This document shows positions 1 through 8,850 of a stretch of DNA of 64,000 bases, piece by piece. The translations under genes were made by a program, and so were the position numbers. Each line of letters begins with the position of its first letter. Position 1 is the stretch's first letter. This DNA comes from Cellvibrio sp. 79 (GTDB taxonomy: Bacteria > Pseudomonadota > Gammaproteobacteria > Pseudomonadales > Cellvibrionaceae): assembly GCA_003056245.1 (NCBI GenBank), contig MVDH01000001.1, forward strand, positions 677,679 to 741,678, in the 5' to 3' direction. The notes beneath the pieces were generated by a model. It saw only the letters and a list, made by a program, of their open reading frames with translations. It had not been told where the DNA came from and did no database searches.

Positions 1-1027
1 GCGCCGCAATTAATCCTTCATGCATGACATTGCTGATCGCGGCTTTTACAAAAATGGATTGATCAAACATTAGTTTGATATCAATTCCTTCCGGCATTTT
101 GGAAAGTATTTCCTGAATGGAATTTTTAATATGATCGACCGCTTCAATGGTGGATACACCACCAAAAGCCAAGACCGAATTGAGCACACTGCGCGAACCA
201 TTTTGACGGGCAATTGTGGGGGCAGGTAAGAAACCATCGCGGACATTGGCTACATCGCGCAGCAGGATAGTGCGGCCGCGTTCGCTCCGAATGGGAATGG
301 AGCCTATTTCTTCAATGGTAGCGATGGCACCATTAAGTTTGATATCAAATTCACTATCGCCCACTTTCATTGTGCCGGTGGGAAGAATTAAATTTTGTGC
401 TCCCATGGCGGCAACAATTTCAGCGGGTGTCAGGTTATTTGCCAGCATTGATGCTGCATTGATATCAACCGATATCTGGCGTGAACGGGAACCGTAGGGG
501 AAGGTGAGAGACAATCCTTTTTTGCTGGAAACAATAGGCCGTAAAACGTTGCCAGCCGCATCACCAATTTCAATATCAGAAAGGGTAACGCTGGAAATAC
601 TTAATTGCACCACAGGTAATTCCGATGCGGACCAGGCTCGCACACGGCCAGCCTGTGTTCCCTGCGGCATACCACGTGCCGCACCATTCGCGCTCATCGT
701 GGTTTGTGTCAGGGCCGCGTTAATATCGGTTCCCGGTTGGAAAAATACTTTCACAATGCCAAGGCCAGCTACGGAAAAAGATTCCGTATGCTCGATATTG
801 TCCACTGCCTGCCCAAGTTCGCGTTCTGCTTGTGACGTAATCCGCTCAGACATTTCTTTTGCAGTGAGCCCGCGGTACTCCCACATCTCGGCCACTACAG
901 GGATATTAATTTGCGGGAAAATATCGGTGGGCATACGCACCAGTACAAAGGGCATAGCCAATAAAATCAAAATCGCCGCCACAATAAACGTATGGGGGCG
1001 ACGCAGGGCGATGTTAACTATCCACAT
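1..1027 (-). CDS. RND efflux permease, N-terminal part (runs off left edge)
   Basis: Inner-membrane proton-driven efflux pump subunit of the RND/HAE family; only the first ~342 codons are in the window and the frame is still open at base 1. The protein begins MWIVNIALRRPHTF, the usual cytoplasmic N-terminus, followed by transmembrane segment 1 and the family motif MPTDIFPQINIPVV, then the periplasmic porter region. The ATG at 1027 agrees with the family start, although upstream spacing to an AAAGAA-like ribosome site is weak. The adaptor and outer-membrane partners would lie outside the window. Substrate cannot be told from this portion. Confidence 0.9.
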   Translation of the reverse strand, partial: MWIVNIALRRPHTFIVAAILILLAMPFVLVRMPTDIFPQINIPVVAEMWEYRGLTAKEMSERITSQAERELGQAVDNIEHTESFSVAGLGIVKVFFQPGTDINAALTQTTMSANGAARGMPQGTQAGRVRAWSASELPVVQLSISSVTLSDIEIGDAAGNVLRPIVSSKKGLSLTFPYGSRSRQISVDINAASMLANNLTPAEIVAAMGAQNLILPTGTMKVGDSEFDIKLNGAIATIEEIGSIPIRSERGRTILLRDVANVRDGFLPAPTIARQNGSRSVLNSVLAFGGVSTIEAVDHIKNSIQEILSKMPEGIDIKLMFDQSIFVKAAISNVMHEGLIAA

Positions 1028-1258
1028 AATGAAGAATGTTTCTTTAGAAGCAATGGCGAGGGGAAATGTTGTATTCCCGCCTTATCAGCAATAAATGCGC
1101 CATTTGTGGATTGCAGGAAATTGAGCGGTTGAGTATGGTTAGCAATAACTCAAGTGTTTTAAAATAAACAGGTGGCTCATGAATAGCTGTTTATTAAACA
1201 GTGAGTATGTCCGCTGCGGGCGGTCCAAAACTGAATGTTGATTGATATGGAGAGGTCT

Positions 1259-2092
1259 GTGAGAATTTTATTTGCGTTTTTGTTGTTATTACCTTTGACA
1301 GCGGCGGCCGACATTTGCAAAACGATAAAACCAATCGATACCACTAAAATTACAGCCAAAGATGATGTTCGCGAAATTACTTTTATCGCGGTTGACTTGA
1401 AGAGCAGGGACTGCCATGTCATCAATAAAAATGGCCTGACAGTGCGGCACGGACCTTATTCGACTTTCAAAATTCCCCACACATTTATTGCGCTGGAAAC
1501 GGGTGCTGTTAAATCGGTGGATGAGCGTATCGAGTGGGATCAGGTTAGATATCCAGCACAATCATTTTGGCCTGATACATGGAAGCAAGACCAGTCCCTG
1601 GCAACTGCGTTCAAGCGCTCTGCTGTTTGGTACTACCAGGCTTTGGTTCCCCGTATTAAACCCAAACAATATAAAAAATGGTTAGCCAAATTTCATTATG
1701 GTAACCAGACCTTCACCCCGGGTAGTGATCAGTTCTGGTTAAACAGTGAAATAAAAATATCAGCCGAAGAACAAGTAGGTTTTATTGTCTGCTTGCTTAA
1801 AAAACGTTGCGGTGTAAAACCTGAAACGTTGTCTTTATTTGAATCCATTGCATTGCAGGAAACAAAAAATAATTTTTCACTTTATGCAAAGACAGGCACA
1901 GGGCCACTGGATCCAAATAATTTTAATGGGGCTTTTGAAGGCTGGTATGTGGGGTATGTGAAAGATAAACAGGGTAATGCGTTAACGGCTTTTGCAATTT
2001 ATATGCAAGGCGATAGTTTTTCTGCACTGCAAAATTATCGTAAAGAGCTATCATTCCAGCTATTGGTTAATTTAGGATTTTGGTCGAAATAA
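1259..2092 (+). CDS. class D (OXA-type) beta-lactamase
   Basis: Periplasmic serine beta-lactamase of class D, 277 aa from the proposed GTG start. All class D landmarks are visible: STFK (Ser68 nucleophile, Lys71 carbamylation site), SAV at 121-123, YGN at 147-149, Trp160 before the omega-like loop, and KTGTG from 211. A signal peptide (RILFAFLLLLPLTAAA) directly follows the start. An ATG at 1235 is in frame, but GGAGAGG at 1249-1255 sits just before the GTG at 1259 and that start gives a clean signal peptide, so I prefer it. It is separated by about 230 bp from the divergent efflux gene. Substrate range cannot be read from sequence. Confidence 0.9.
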   Translation: MRILFAFLLLLPLTAAADICKTIKPIDTTKITAKDDVREITFIAVDLKSRDCHVINKNGLTVRHGPYSTFKIPHTFIALETGAVKSVDERIEWDQVRYPAQSFWPDTWKQDQSLATAFKRSAVWYYQALVPRIKPKQYKKWLAKFHYGNQTFTPGSDQFWLNSEIKISAEEQVGFIVCLLKKRCGVKPETLSLFESIALQETKNNFSLYAKTGTGPLDPNNFNGAFEGWYVGYVKDKQGNALTAFAIYMQGDSFSALQNYRKELSFQLLVNLGFWSK

Positions 2093-2128
2093 TAATTTAT
2101 AGCGTCGCTATTGGGCCCGGAGCTGAAT

Positions 2129-2554
2129 GTGATAATTATCGCGGGTATAGAACAAGCATTTTTGCTAGCTAATCAAATTCCAGAATTTACCGGTGACTTT
2201 GATTACCAGGAAATGGTGGATAAAATAGCGGGGCGAAAGTGCTTGTCCCTGATTTATGTTATTGATGATACGCCAGTCGCTTTTAAACTGGGTTATGAAA
2301 TTAATCCCTCGGAGTTTTACAGCTGGTTGGGTGGCGTAGTTCCGGGGCATCGGGGTTATGGAATAGCAAAAAAATTATTGTTGAAGCAGGAAAGCTGGGC
2401 ACGCGAGCAGGGATATTCAGCAATTCGGGTTAAATCCATGAACGATTTTCCAGAGATGCTGTGTATGCTTATCTCTAATGGTTATTTAATTAATGATGTA
2501 TCAAACAAGGATTCACCTAAAGATCTCAAGATACATTTCTACAAAAATCTGTGA
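2129..2554 (+). CDS. GNAT family N-acetyltransferase
   Basis: Cytoplasmic acetyl-CoA-dependent N-acetyltransferase of about 141 aa. The acetyl-CoA pyrophosphate loop is seen in VVPGHRGYGIAKKLL (R-x-x-G-x-A pattern), after a beta-strand core (YSWLGGVV), and the C-terminal NGY segment (LISNGYLI) matches the fold. I chose GTG at 2129 because GGAG lies 6 nt upstream; a TTG at 2111 would extend it by six residues. It follows the beta-lactamase by about 35 bp and could be co-transcribed. The acceptor substrate is unknown. Confidence 0.82.
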   Translation: MIIIAGIEQAFLLANQIPEFTGDFDYQEMVDKIAGRKCLSLIYVIDDTPVAFKLGYEINPSEFYSWLGGVVPGHRGYGIAKKLLLKQESWAREQGYSAIRVKSMNDFPEMLCMLISNGYLINDVSNKDSPKDLKIHFYKNL

Positions 2555-2561
2555 TGAAAGT

Positions 2562-2663
2562 ATGGTCAGAAGAAAATTCAGGGAAGCGCTGGTATTGAAT
2601 GGTGGCGATAAAGTTGCTCGCAATTAACTCGAATATATTAAGCGATTGCGGGCGAAGAAATAA
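2562..2663 (+). pseudogene. decayed C-terminal end of a TPR lipoprotein copy
   Basis: Reading from 2562, the peptide MVRRKFREALVLNGG is followed by DKVARN, a stop at 2625-2627, and then LEYIKRLRAKK in the same frame. This mirrors the last 30 residues of the intact TPR lipoprotein just downstream (KYKECLTLDAKDKSALN then ELEYIKIMREKNN). It therefore looks like the tail of a former paralogue that lost its front part and acquired an in-frame stop. A following stretch to about 2730 (reading EGEVSG... to ...FNPAAF) is also gene-like but unassigned. Confidence 0.55.
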
Positions 2664-2799
2664 TTGATGGTGAGGTTTCGGGCATGGTAATTGCTGATTT
2701 ACTGCCAGCTTTTAATCCTGCTGCTTTTTAACTATTCCGAAGAAAACTATTTTTTTGCCGGTTATAGCCATCATTCGATTTTATGTCACAGGGATAAAA

Positions 2800-3510
2800 A
2801 TGAATAAGACAGTCTGTATATTTATAGGAATTGTTGCGCTGTGTAGCTGTTCAAGTTCTCCGGCTAAAAAATCCCTGCAAGTACCTGTTAATGAACCCCA
2901 TAAAACCCATGCAGAGCAGGGGCTTTATTTTATGCAATCGGGCCTGCTGGCCCAGGCAATTACGGAATTTGATGAAGCAATCAAACATTGTGAAGTTAAA
3001 TACCCGGCGACAGGTAAAAAAATTTATACATCCAGAACCACTGCAGAAAGCTTAATGTATGCAGTGCTTTCAACATCAAAAGATGAATCTGTTGAAGTGA
3101 TAGACACCGTCTGTTCAGATGCATATTACCTGCGTGGCTTTACCGCTATGAATACCGGACGATTACGTGATGCAGAAGGCTATTTGCACAAGGCCGTTAG
3201 TATGGCGCCGGTGAATGCAATGTATTTATCGGCGTTGGGGCATATTTATCAAGTAAAACGCGACTGGACCCAAGCGGTTGATTATTTTACCCAGGCAGAG
3301 GATGCAGCACAGACCTATTCGCCAGAAATTATCAGGGTCAGTGAATTTTCCCGCGCAAAGCGCGGTATCGGCTTCAACCTTATCCAGCTTGGCAAGTTGA
3401 ACGAGGCAGAGATAAAATATAAAGAGTGTCTGACACTTGATGCTAAAGACAAGAGTGCATTGAACGAACTTGAATATATTAAAATAATGCGCGAAAAGAA
3501 TAATCTTTAA
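2800..3510 (+). CDS. TPR-repeat lipoprotein
   Basis: Predicted outer-membrane or periplasmic lipoprotein of 236 aa. The ATG at 2800 is preceded by a GGGATAA ribosome site and followed by a short signal peptide ending in the lipobox-like LCSC; an upstream in-frame TTG at 2755 would place hydrophobic residues before the signal and is rejected. Tetratricopeptide-like helices are seen at AEQGLYFMQSGLLAQAITEF, YLRGFTAMNTGRLRDAEGYL, ALGHIYQVKRDWTQAVDYF and IQLGKLNEAEIKYKECLTLD. TPR lipoproteins of this kind scaffold protein complexes in the envelope; the partner is unknown. A decayed homologous tail lies just upstream. Confidence 0.75.
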   Translation: MNKTVCIFIGIVALCSCSSSPAKKSLQVPVNEPHKTHAEQGLYFMQSGLLAQAITEFDEAIKHCEVKYPATGKKIYTSRTTAESLMYAVLSTSKDESVEVIDTVCSDAYYLRGFTAMNTGRLRDAEGYLHKAVSMAPVNAMYLSALGHIYQVKRDWTQAVDYFTQAEDAAQTYSPEIIRVSEFSRAKRGIGFNLIQLGKLNEAEIKYKECLTLDAKDKSALNELEYIKIMREKNNL

Positions 3511-3518
3511 CTCTTATG

Positions 3519-3712
3519 ATGAAAAAATAGTCCCATTGATTCTCCTGTTACTAATTGCATCTGGCTGTTTTGGTGAGTGGGTCAAACCTGATGAAAGCTA
3601 TGCCAACGTATATAAAAACTACCTGAACAAAACCTGTCCTTTGGTTAAAGATAATATCCAGCATTTTGTGTACTTTTCTTGTGATGGTGAAGTTATTCAT
3701 AAAAACCCTTAA
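3519..3712 (+). pseudogene. small lipoprotein gene, apparently frameshifted in an A-run
   Basis: An ATG-ATG pair at 3516-3521 leads directly into a six-A run and then hits TAG at 3528. One base out of phase, the sequence reads IVPLILLLLIASGCFGEW and continues for 60 codons to TAA at 3710-3712. With one more A the gene would read MKKIVPLILLLLIASGC, a textbook lipoprotein signal with lipobox IASGC. So this is either a one-base loss in the homopolymer (mutation or sequencing error), or translation from the weaker TTG at 3536. No family recognised for the mature part, which has two cysteines besides the lipidated one. Confidence 0.5.
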
Positions 3713-3842
3713 TCCACTTGAGTAAAGCACATAGTTTTATTTGAGGTTTATTTCTATGTAACCGGGTGCATACTTGCGCTAGTGCGTGGAGTATGGTCAT
3801 TTCAAAAATCCAGTTGAATCACTAATCCGGGAAGGAGTTTTT

Positions 3843-4559
3843 ATGCGCAACTTATGTTGTTATTTATTTATCCTGTTGGCTGTATTGACTGCGAATGTTC
3901 AAGCACTTCCCATTGAGGATGCTGATGCATTTGTTGTGGGAGATCGTAAAGCAATTTATGAAGTATCCAGTGGGCTTACCTGGCTGGATTTTGGTATCAA
4001 TAACAATAGGTCGTTCAGTGAAGTGATGGCTGAGCTGGATAGTGGGCAATATGTTGGATGGCGCCTTCCTTCCGAGTTCGAAGTTTTGCATCTATTCAAA
4101 GGATTGCTACCCGAATTTCAAGTGCCTGATACGTTGACTGATATATTTCAAGATCAGATTCAAACAGACGATTTTGAGTTGATATGGGATGAAATTTATT
4201 CATTGTGGGGTGTTAACGATCCAAAACCGGATCGTGGTGAAGGAAATGGCCACCAGCTTTTTTCTTATTCAAGTGTTGGGTTTTTTATAGGGGAAAATGG
4301 AGCTCTTTACAGCACAGGCTTGCATGAATTTACATTCGGTGCCGAGATTGAGCCCGGAAATAATTATTATGGGCATATCATTTTATTTAATATTCTTGAA
4401 GGTAATTTCTCGCCTAATGAGATTAATATTTACGCTAGTACATTGTTAGTGAGGGATACCCCTATTAAAGTTGCTGAGCCTAATATTTTTATGCTCTTTA
4501 TGAGCGCACTAGGTTTTGTGTTGATTAATCTCTTAAAAAGAAAACGCCAATATCAATAA
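3843..4559 (+). CDS. PEP-CTERM-type secreted protein with DUF1566-like domain
   Basis: Exported protein of about 238 aa. The ATG at 3843 follows a strong GGGAAGGAG site, and a signal peptide ends near VQALP. The body has SGLTWLDFG and GWRLPSEFEVLHL, a pattern typical of DUF1566/Lcl-like PEP-CTERM proteins. The C-terminus has the tripartite sorting signature: an AEP variant of the PEP motif, a transmembrane helix (IFMLFMSALGFVLINLL) and a basic tail (KRKRQ). In known systems exosortase processes such tails; no exosortase gene is in this window. Function beyond cell-surface localisation is unknown. The gene is AT-rich like its upstream neighbours. Confidence 0.72.
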   Translation: MRNLCCYLFILLAVLTANVQALPIEDADAFVVGDRKAIYEVSSGLTWLDFGINNNRSFSEVMAELDSGQYVGWRLPSEFEVLHLFKGLLPEFQVPDTLTDIFQDQIQTDDFELIWDEIYSLWGVNDPKPDRGEGNGHQLFSYSSVGFFIGENGALYSTGLHEFTFGAEIEPGNNYYGHIILFNILEGNFSPNEINIYASTLLVRDTPIKVAEPNIFMLFMSALGFVLINLLKRKRQYQ

Positions 4560-4628
4560 TTCGACGTATTTGGAAAAATCTTTTGAGGTGTAGTGTAATA
4601 TGTAGCGAGAATATCTCCTGGACTGTAA

Positions 4629-6080
4629 TCAAGGATGATTTTTATTTTCTTTAATACAATTTGCCAGACGCTGTATTGCGAGGTCAATATTATTGTTTGC
4701 AATCCGACCTAAACCAAGCATTATTTGATTGGGGATTTTATCGGTCACACTAAATTCATTGCCATAGTGTATTTTTATTCCTTGCTGTAACGCATTTTCA
4801 CATACCTTTTTCGCTGAATAATCTTTGTTTAGATTAAGCGTGAGATGTAAACCTGCGCGTATAACTCCCGGCGTTAAAACTCCCTGTGCGTAGTGGTGAA
4901 CTGCTGCAACTATCGCGTCATACCGCTGCTCATAAACGCGGCTCATTCGTGAAATGTGCCGACGTAACTCCCCGGTTTGCATAAATTCGGCAAGTGCCAA
5001 TTGTGTTACCAGCGGGTTTCTCCAATCCTGTGCCTGACGGGCGCTAGCTAGAAAAGGGATAGCCCATTCCGGCGCGGCGATAAAGCCCGTGCGTATGTCA
5101 AAGAACATGCATTTTGAAAATGTTCCTACGTAGAATACACGGCCTTCTGAATCCAGCGTTTGTAATGCATCAATAGGTTGTGAGCCGATACGAAATTCAC
5201 TGTCGTAATCATCCTCAATAATAATCATATCGCGCTGCTTGGCGAGTTTTAATAAAGCAAGTCGCCGAGCAATAGACATGGGAACGGAAGTGGGAAATTG
5301 ATGGGTCGGTGTAACAAATACTATTTTTACGCCCTGTGGTATTGCATCTACTATCAAACCTTCTTCATCAACCGGTACATCAAAAACACGTGCACCCGCT
5401 GCTACAAATGCACGCCGTGCCATAGGGTAACCGGGTGACTCAATTGCAAAGCCGGTTTCTCCGGGTTTAATAAATAATTGTGCGAGCAGCATATACGCCT
5501 GCTGTGCACCACTGCAGATAAAAATATTTTCCGGACTACAACTGACCGCACGCGATTGCGAAATAAATTTTGCAATCATATTTCGCAGTAATGGTTGGCC
5601 GGCAGGATGACCCGGCTCCATGGTTCTGGTTTCCATTTTTCGATATTGCCGGTTAAGTGCACGGCGCCAACTTTCAAAGGGAAATGAAGTGATGTCAGCG
5701 AGGCCGATTGAAAAATTAAATTTAATTACCGAGGTTCCTGGTTGCGCAAAAAGCGTGGTGTTTTGCCAATGGGGAGTAATACTTGCCACAAAATTTGCAG
5801 CCATCGCTGATGGAGGCAATGTAGTCGCTATATCTGCAATGAATGTTTTACTGCCCGCCTGCGTAATGAGTAACCCTTCACTTTGTAAGCGTGCATAGGC
5901 TTGCAATACGGTATTGCGGGAAACGTTCAAATGCGTGGCCAATAAACGGCTTGAGGGAATCGCTGTTCCCGACGCCAAGCGCCCCTGCAAAATCGCTTTG
6001 CTGAGTTGATTGTATATTTGCGCGACGAGATTGCCTGAATCGCGTGACACCCCAAGCCCCAACGAAAAAACTGGTTCCAT
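4629..6080 (-). CDS. MocR-family (GntR wHTH + aminotransferase-fold) regulator
   Basis: Transcription regulator of 483 aa. Residues ~14-82 form a GntR winged helix (IPSSRLLATHLNVSRNTVLQ region), followed by a linker and a class I aminotransferase-like domain from ~115 to the end. PLP-site features are intact: IIEDDYDSEF and GTFSK with Lys323 as the expected Schiff-base lysine, plus Arg330. MocR proteins use PLP or an amino compound as effector. It is divergent from a secreted esterase gene with about 240 bp between, the usual arrangement for autoregulation and control of the neighbour, but that regulatory link is inferred. Confidence 0.9.
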   Translation of the reverse strand: MEPVFSLGLGVSRDSGNLVAQIYNQLSKAILQGRLASGTAIPSSRLLATHLNVSRNTVLQAYARLQSEGLLITQAGSKTFIADIATTLPPSAMAANFVASITPHWQNTTLFAQPGTSVIKFNFSIGLADITSFPFESWRRALNRQYRKMETRTMEPGHPAGQPLLRNMIAKFISQSRAVSCSPENIFICSGAQQAYMLLAQLFIKPGETGFAIESPGYPMARRAFVAAGARVFDVPVDEEGLIVDAIPQGVKIVFVTPTHQFPTSVPMSIARRLALLKLAKQRDMIIIEDDYDSEFRIGSQPIDALQTLDSEGRVFYVGTFSKCMFFDIRTGFIAAPEWAIPFLASARQAQDWRNPLVTQLALAEFMQTGELRRHISRMSRVYEQRYDAIVAAVHHYAQGVLTPGVIRAGLHLTLNLNKDYSAKKVCENALQQGIKIHYGNEFSVTDKIPNQIMLGLGRIANNNIDLAIQRLANCIKENKNHP

Positions 6081-6319
6081 AAAAATCCCGCTGACTGGTT
6101 CTTTTTCCCTGCCAATATACGTGGGAGGCTAGGGCAACTCAATGGCGATAGGAGCGCGCTGTAGAGGGAGGGTCATGCATTTTGTATAGCAATAATTTGG
6201 TGCGTAAATATTCCGCAAAAAAAACGATATCACATAAATAATATGACTGAATTTTTACAGCCAATTCGTTTGTAGTTAAATTTATTTTTTCAATAATTTC
6301 TCTCCGAAGGACAACACCT

Positions 6320-7567
6320 ATGAGCACATTAACGAAAAAAATTGGCCTGTTATTGGGCGTTCTATTATCGGCATCATGCGCAATGACAAGCGCTGCCGAA
6401 TTAACCGATGATTCATTGCAGTACCAAAATTCACTGCGCGATAGTTATCGTGAACAATGGGTTACTACCTGGACCAAGCCGTCGACGGCATCGGCTGAAA
6501 ATGCCAATATTTTCGAGAACCAAACGATTAGGCAAGTGGTTAGTATCAGCTCGGGAGGGCAACGTTTTCGTATTCGTATTTCCAATGCATTTGGGCTCCA
6601 GCCATTAAAAATTGGTGCAGCACAACTCGCCATCCAAGCCTCGGGCCCTGCGATTGTTCCGGGCACAAATCGCGCGCTGAAGTTTAGTGGGCTGCCGACA
6701 ATCAGTATTCCTGCCGGTGCAGTAGCGTTCAGTGACCCCATCGATCTTTCGGCCGCTACACAAACCAAATTAGCAGTTAGTATCTATTTTCCTGAAAATA
6801 CCGGACCTGCAACTCATGTGGAAGGTGTTAATAAAAATACCTACATCACCGGCGCTGGTAATTTTTCCGGAGCGCTAGATTTTCCTGGTATTGAACCGGT
6901 TACTACCAATTATTTTCTTTCTGCAGTTGAGGTATCGGCGCGTAAAAATTCCGGCGTGGTTATTGCCTTTGGCGATTCAGTCACATCTGGCGCAACCTCT
7001 ACCAATTGGCCTGCCTTTTTATTTGCACGACTCAATGCCAATTACGGCACGCAAAAATTATCGGTGGTGAATCAGGGAATTGGTTGCAATCGCACCTTGC
7101 GGGATGGCTGCGGGCCCAATGCCTCAGCACGTTTTGATCGCGACGTTCTCGCTGTTACAGCTGCAACTCATGTTATTGTGGCGTTGGGGCTGGTCGATAT
7201 TATTTCGCCAACGTTTACCGGGGACACCACCCAAATTGCCTCCGCTAGCGATATCATCGTCGGATTAAAACAAATAATTGAACGTGCGCGGGCTAAAGGT
7301 TTAAAAGTATATGGCGCAACGCTTACTCCATTTAATCACAGCATTTTTAACGTTTATACTCTGGAAAATGAGGCAACCCGTAAGGCAGTAAATCGTTGGA
7401 TTCGCACCAGCGGAGCTTATGATGGAGTAATTGATTTCGATAAAGTGGTAAGGGATCCAGCAGATCCAACCCGTTTTTGGCCTATTTATACTGTTGATGG
7501 TATTCATCCTAATGATGCTGGTAATGAATTGATGGCTAATGCAATTGATCTTGCACTATTTGAATAA
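6320..7567 (+). CDS. secreted SGNH/GDSL hydrolase (esterase)
   Basis: Exported 415-aa esterase. The ATG is preceded by GAAGGA, and a signal peptide ends near TSAAE. An N-terminal beta-rich domain (to ~205) precedes the SGNH domain: GDS with nucleophile Ser220, the block II glycine at 253 (NQGIG), and the D-x-x-H pair Asp393/His396 in VDGIHPND. The block III asparagine region reads ALGLVDI rather than G-x-N-D, so the oxyanion-hole asparagine seems replaced. Relatives deacetylate polysaccharides or hydrolyse small esters. A hairpin terminator follows, then a second secreted hydrolase. Confidence 0.85.
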   Translation: MSTLTKKIGLLLGVLLSASCAMTSAAELTDDSLQYQNSLRDSYREQWVTTWTKPSTASAENANIFENQTIRQVVSISSGGQRFRIRISNAFGLQPLKIGAAQLAIQASGPAIVPGTNRALKFSGLPTISIPAGAVAFSDPIDLSAATQTKLAVSIYFPENTGPATHVEGVNKNTYITGAGNFSGALDFPGIEPVTTNYFLSAVEVSARKNSGVVIAFGDSVTSGATSTNWPAFLFARLNANYGTQKLSVVNQGIGCNRTLRDGCGPNASARFDRDVLAVTAATHVIVALGLVDIISPTFTGDTTQIASASDIIVGLKQIIERARAKGLKVYGATLTPFNHSIFNVYTLENEATRKAVNRWIRTSGAYDGVIDFDKVVRDPADPTRFWPIYTVDGIHPNDAGNELMANAIDLALFE

Positions 7568-7611
7568 CTGCAGCACAAAAGATTGATCCAGTGCTGGCAA
7601 ATAACTGTACT

Positions 7612-7647
7612 AACGGGGTAACTTACTAGTTGCCCCGTTGTTTTTTT
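7612..7647 (+). terminator. intrinsic terminator after the SGNH esterase
   Basis: Arms AACGGGG(T)AACT and AGTTG(CCCCGTT) pair across a four-base loop and are followed by seven or more T residues. Reads on the plus strand. Confidence 0.85.
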
Positions 7648-7698
7648 GTTACCAGTTTTAAAATCACCACAAAAGAGATTCCATAAGGAGACCAACAA

Positions 7699-8652
7699 TT
7701 GAAAAAAATTAATACCGCTATTGTTATGTTGCTCGTCAATTTAATGTTTTTTTTGCCTGCGTATGCGCAAAACGATGAAAGTCCTAAAAACCGTCGCTAT
7801 CTTAACCCGGTGTTCGAGCAAACAGTTCGCACCGCTAATATTGTGTATGGTGAAGCTATTAATAAGGATGGAAAAAAGGAGCAGCTCAAATTAAGGCTCT
7901 TTGAACCCAAGGGCGATACCGCAATTAAAAGAGTTTTATTCATCCTGACACCCGGTGGTGGTTTTGTGCAACATGGCGATAATTGGATGGATGCATTTGG
8001 TGAACAAATGGCGCGAGCTGGTTATGTGGTTGCTATCAACCGCTATCGGTTGGCTTCAGCAATCAATTCGCCAGAATCTTATGGTGATGCGCTTTTCAAA
8101 GCAGTGGCAGATCAAAAAACGGTTATTAAATTTTTTGTAAAGGATGCACAAGGCGAAAATCAATACCGCATCGATACTGATAATATTTTTATCGGCGGTC
8201 ATTCGGCTGGAGCTATCACATCAATGCATACTGCTTATATTGACGAGAATGATGAATTGGCTAAATTTATGGCTGACGCACTAAAAAATAATGGAGGTTT
8301 GGAAAAAGCTAAAGCCAAAGGAAAACCAGCGTATGTTATCCGGGGCGTTATCAATTTGTCGGGCTTGCTAACAAATATAAATATTCTTGATGCTGACGAG
8401 CCTGCATTATTAAATATTCATGGTGATCTGGATAAGGTGGTCCCGATAGGAACTTCCGCGATGGGTGGCTATGGTTCTATTCCAATTCATGAGCAAGCTA
8501 AAAAGGTTGGTTTGGTGAGCGAATTACATGTTATCCATGGTGCAGCTCACAATGACACGGCCGAACCTGAATTGTGTGAAGAATGTATTCCTCTTACCAA
8601 GCGCTTTATGTTCGAAATTATTAAAAGCAGTGCTAATAAAACAAGCGATTAA
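7699..8652 (+). CDS. secreted alpha/beta hydrolase (carboxylesterase-like)
   Basis: Exported serine hydrolase of 317 aa. It starts with TTG at 7699, supported by AAGGAG eight bases upstream and an immediate signal peptide (KKINTAIVMLLVNLMFFLPAYA). The oxyanion motif PGGGF lies near 85, the nucleophile elbow GGHSAG places Ser169, Asp243 or Asp245 lies in HGDLDKVVP, and His284 in IHGAAHND completes the triad. The layout is like bacterial carboxylesterases that act on small esters or deacetylate glycans. Its own terminator-like hairpin follows at 8760. Confidence 0.85.
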   Translation: MKKINTAIVMLLVNLMFFLPAYAQNDESPKNRRYLNPVFEQTVRTANIVYGEAINKDGKKEQLKLRLFEPKGDTAIKRVLFILTPGGGFVQHGDNWMDAFGEQMARAGYVVAINRYRLASAINSPESYGDALFKAVADQKTVIKFFVKDAQGENQYRIDTDNIFIGGHSAGAITSMHTAYIDENDELAKFMADALKNNGGLEKAKAKGKPAYVIRGVINLSGLLTNINILDADEPALLNIHGDLDKVVPIGTSAMGGYGSIPIHEQAKKVGLVSELHVIHGAAHNDTAEPELCEECIPLTKRFMFEIIKSSANKTSD

Positions 8653-8759
8653 GCGTCTGGATGCGAACTCGATAGAATCTTAATAGGTTTAATGTTTTGC
8701 TGCCTTGGTTACAAAAATAGTAGATAAATTAATCTGGATTTTTTTGCCAACCTATCACT

Positions 8760-8795
8760 AATAGCGCCATTCGATTGAATGGTGTTATTACTTTT
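8760..8795 (+). terminator. probable terminator hairpin
   Basis: AATAGCGCCATTC pairs with GAATGGTGTTATT using two G-U pairs, followed by a short T-rich tract. Moderately convincing. Confidence 0.55.
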
Positions 8796-8850
8796 CACCA
8801 CTCGCGTCGTTTTCTTTCAACCACATTACCTGATTATCAATGTTGATATA

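Noticed and set aside
216-1094. Two plus-strand frames of 93 and 196 codons
   Set aside because: They are antisense to the RND permease, whose minus-strand translation is clearly the real gene.
6139-6327. 62-codon minus-strand frame before the MocR gene
   Set aside because: It overlaps the start of the SGNH gene and the divergent promoter, with no family signature.
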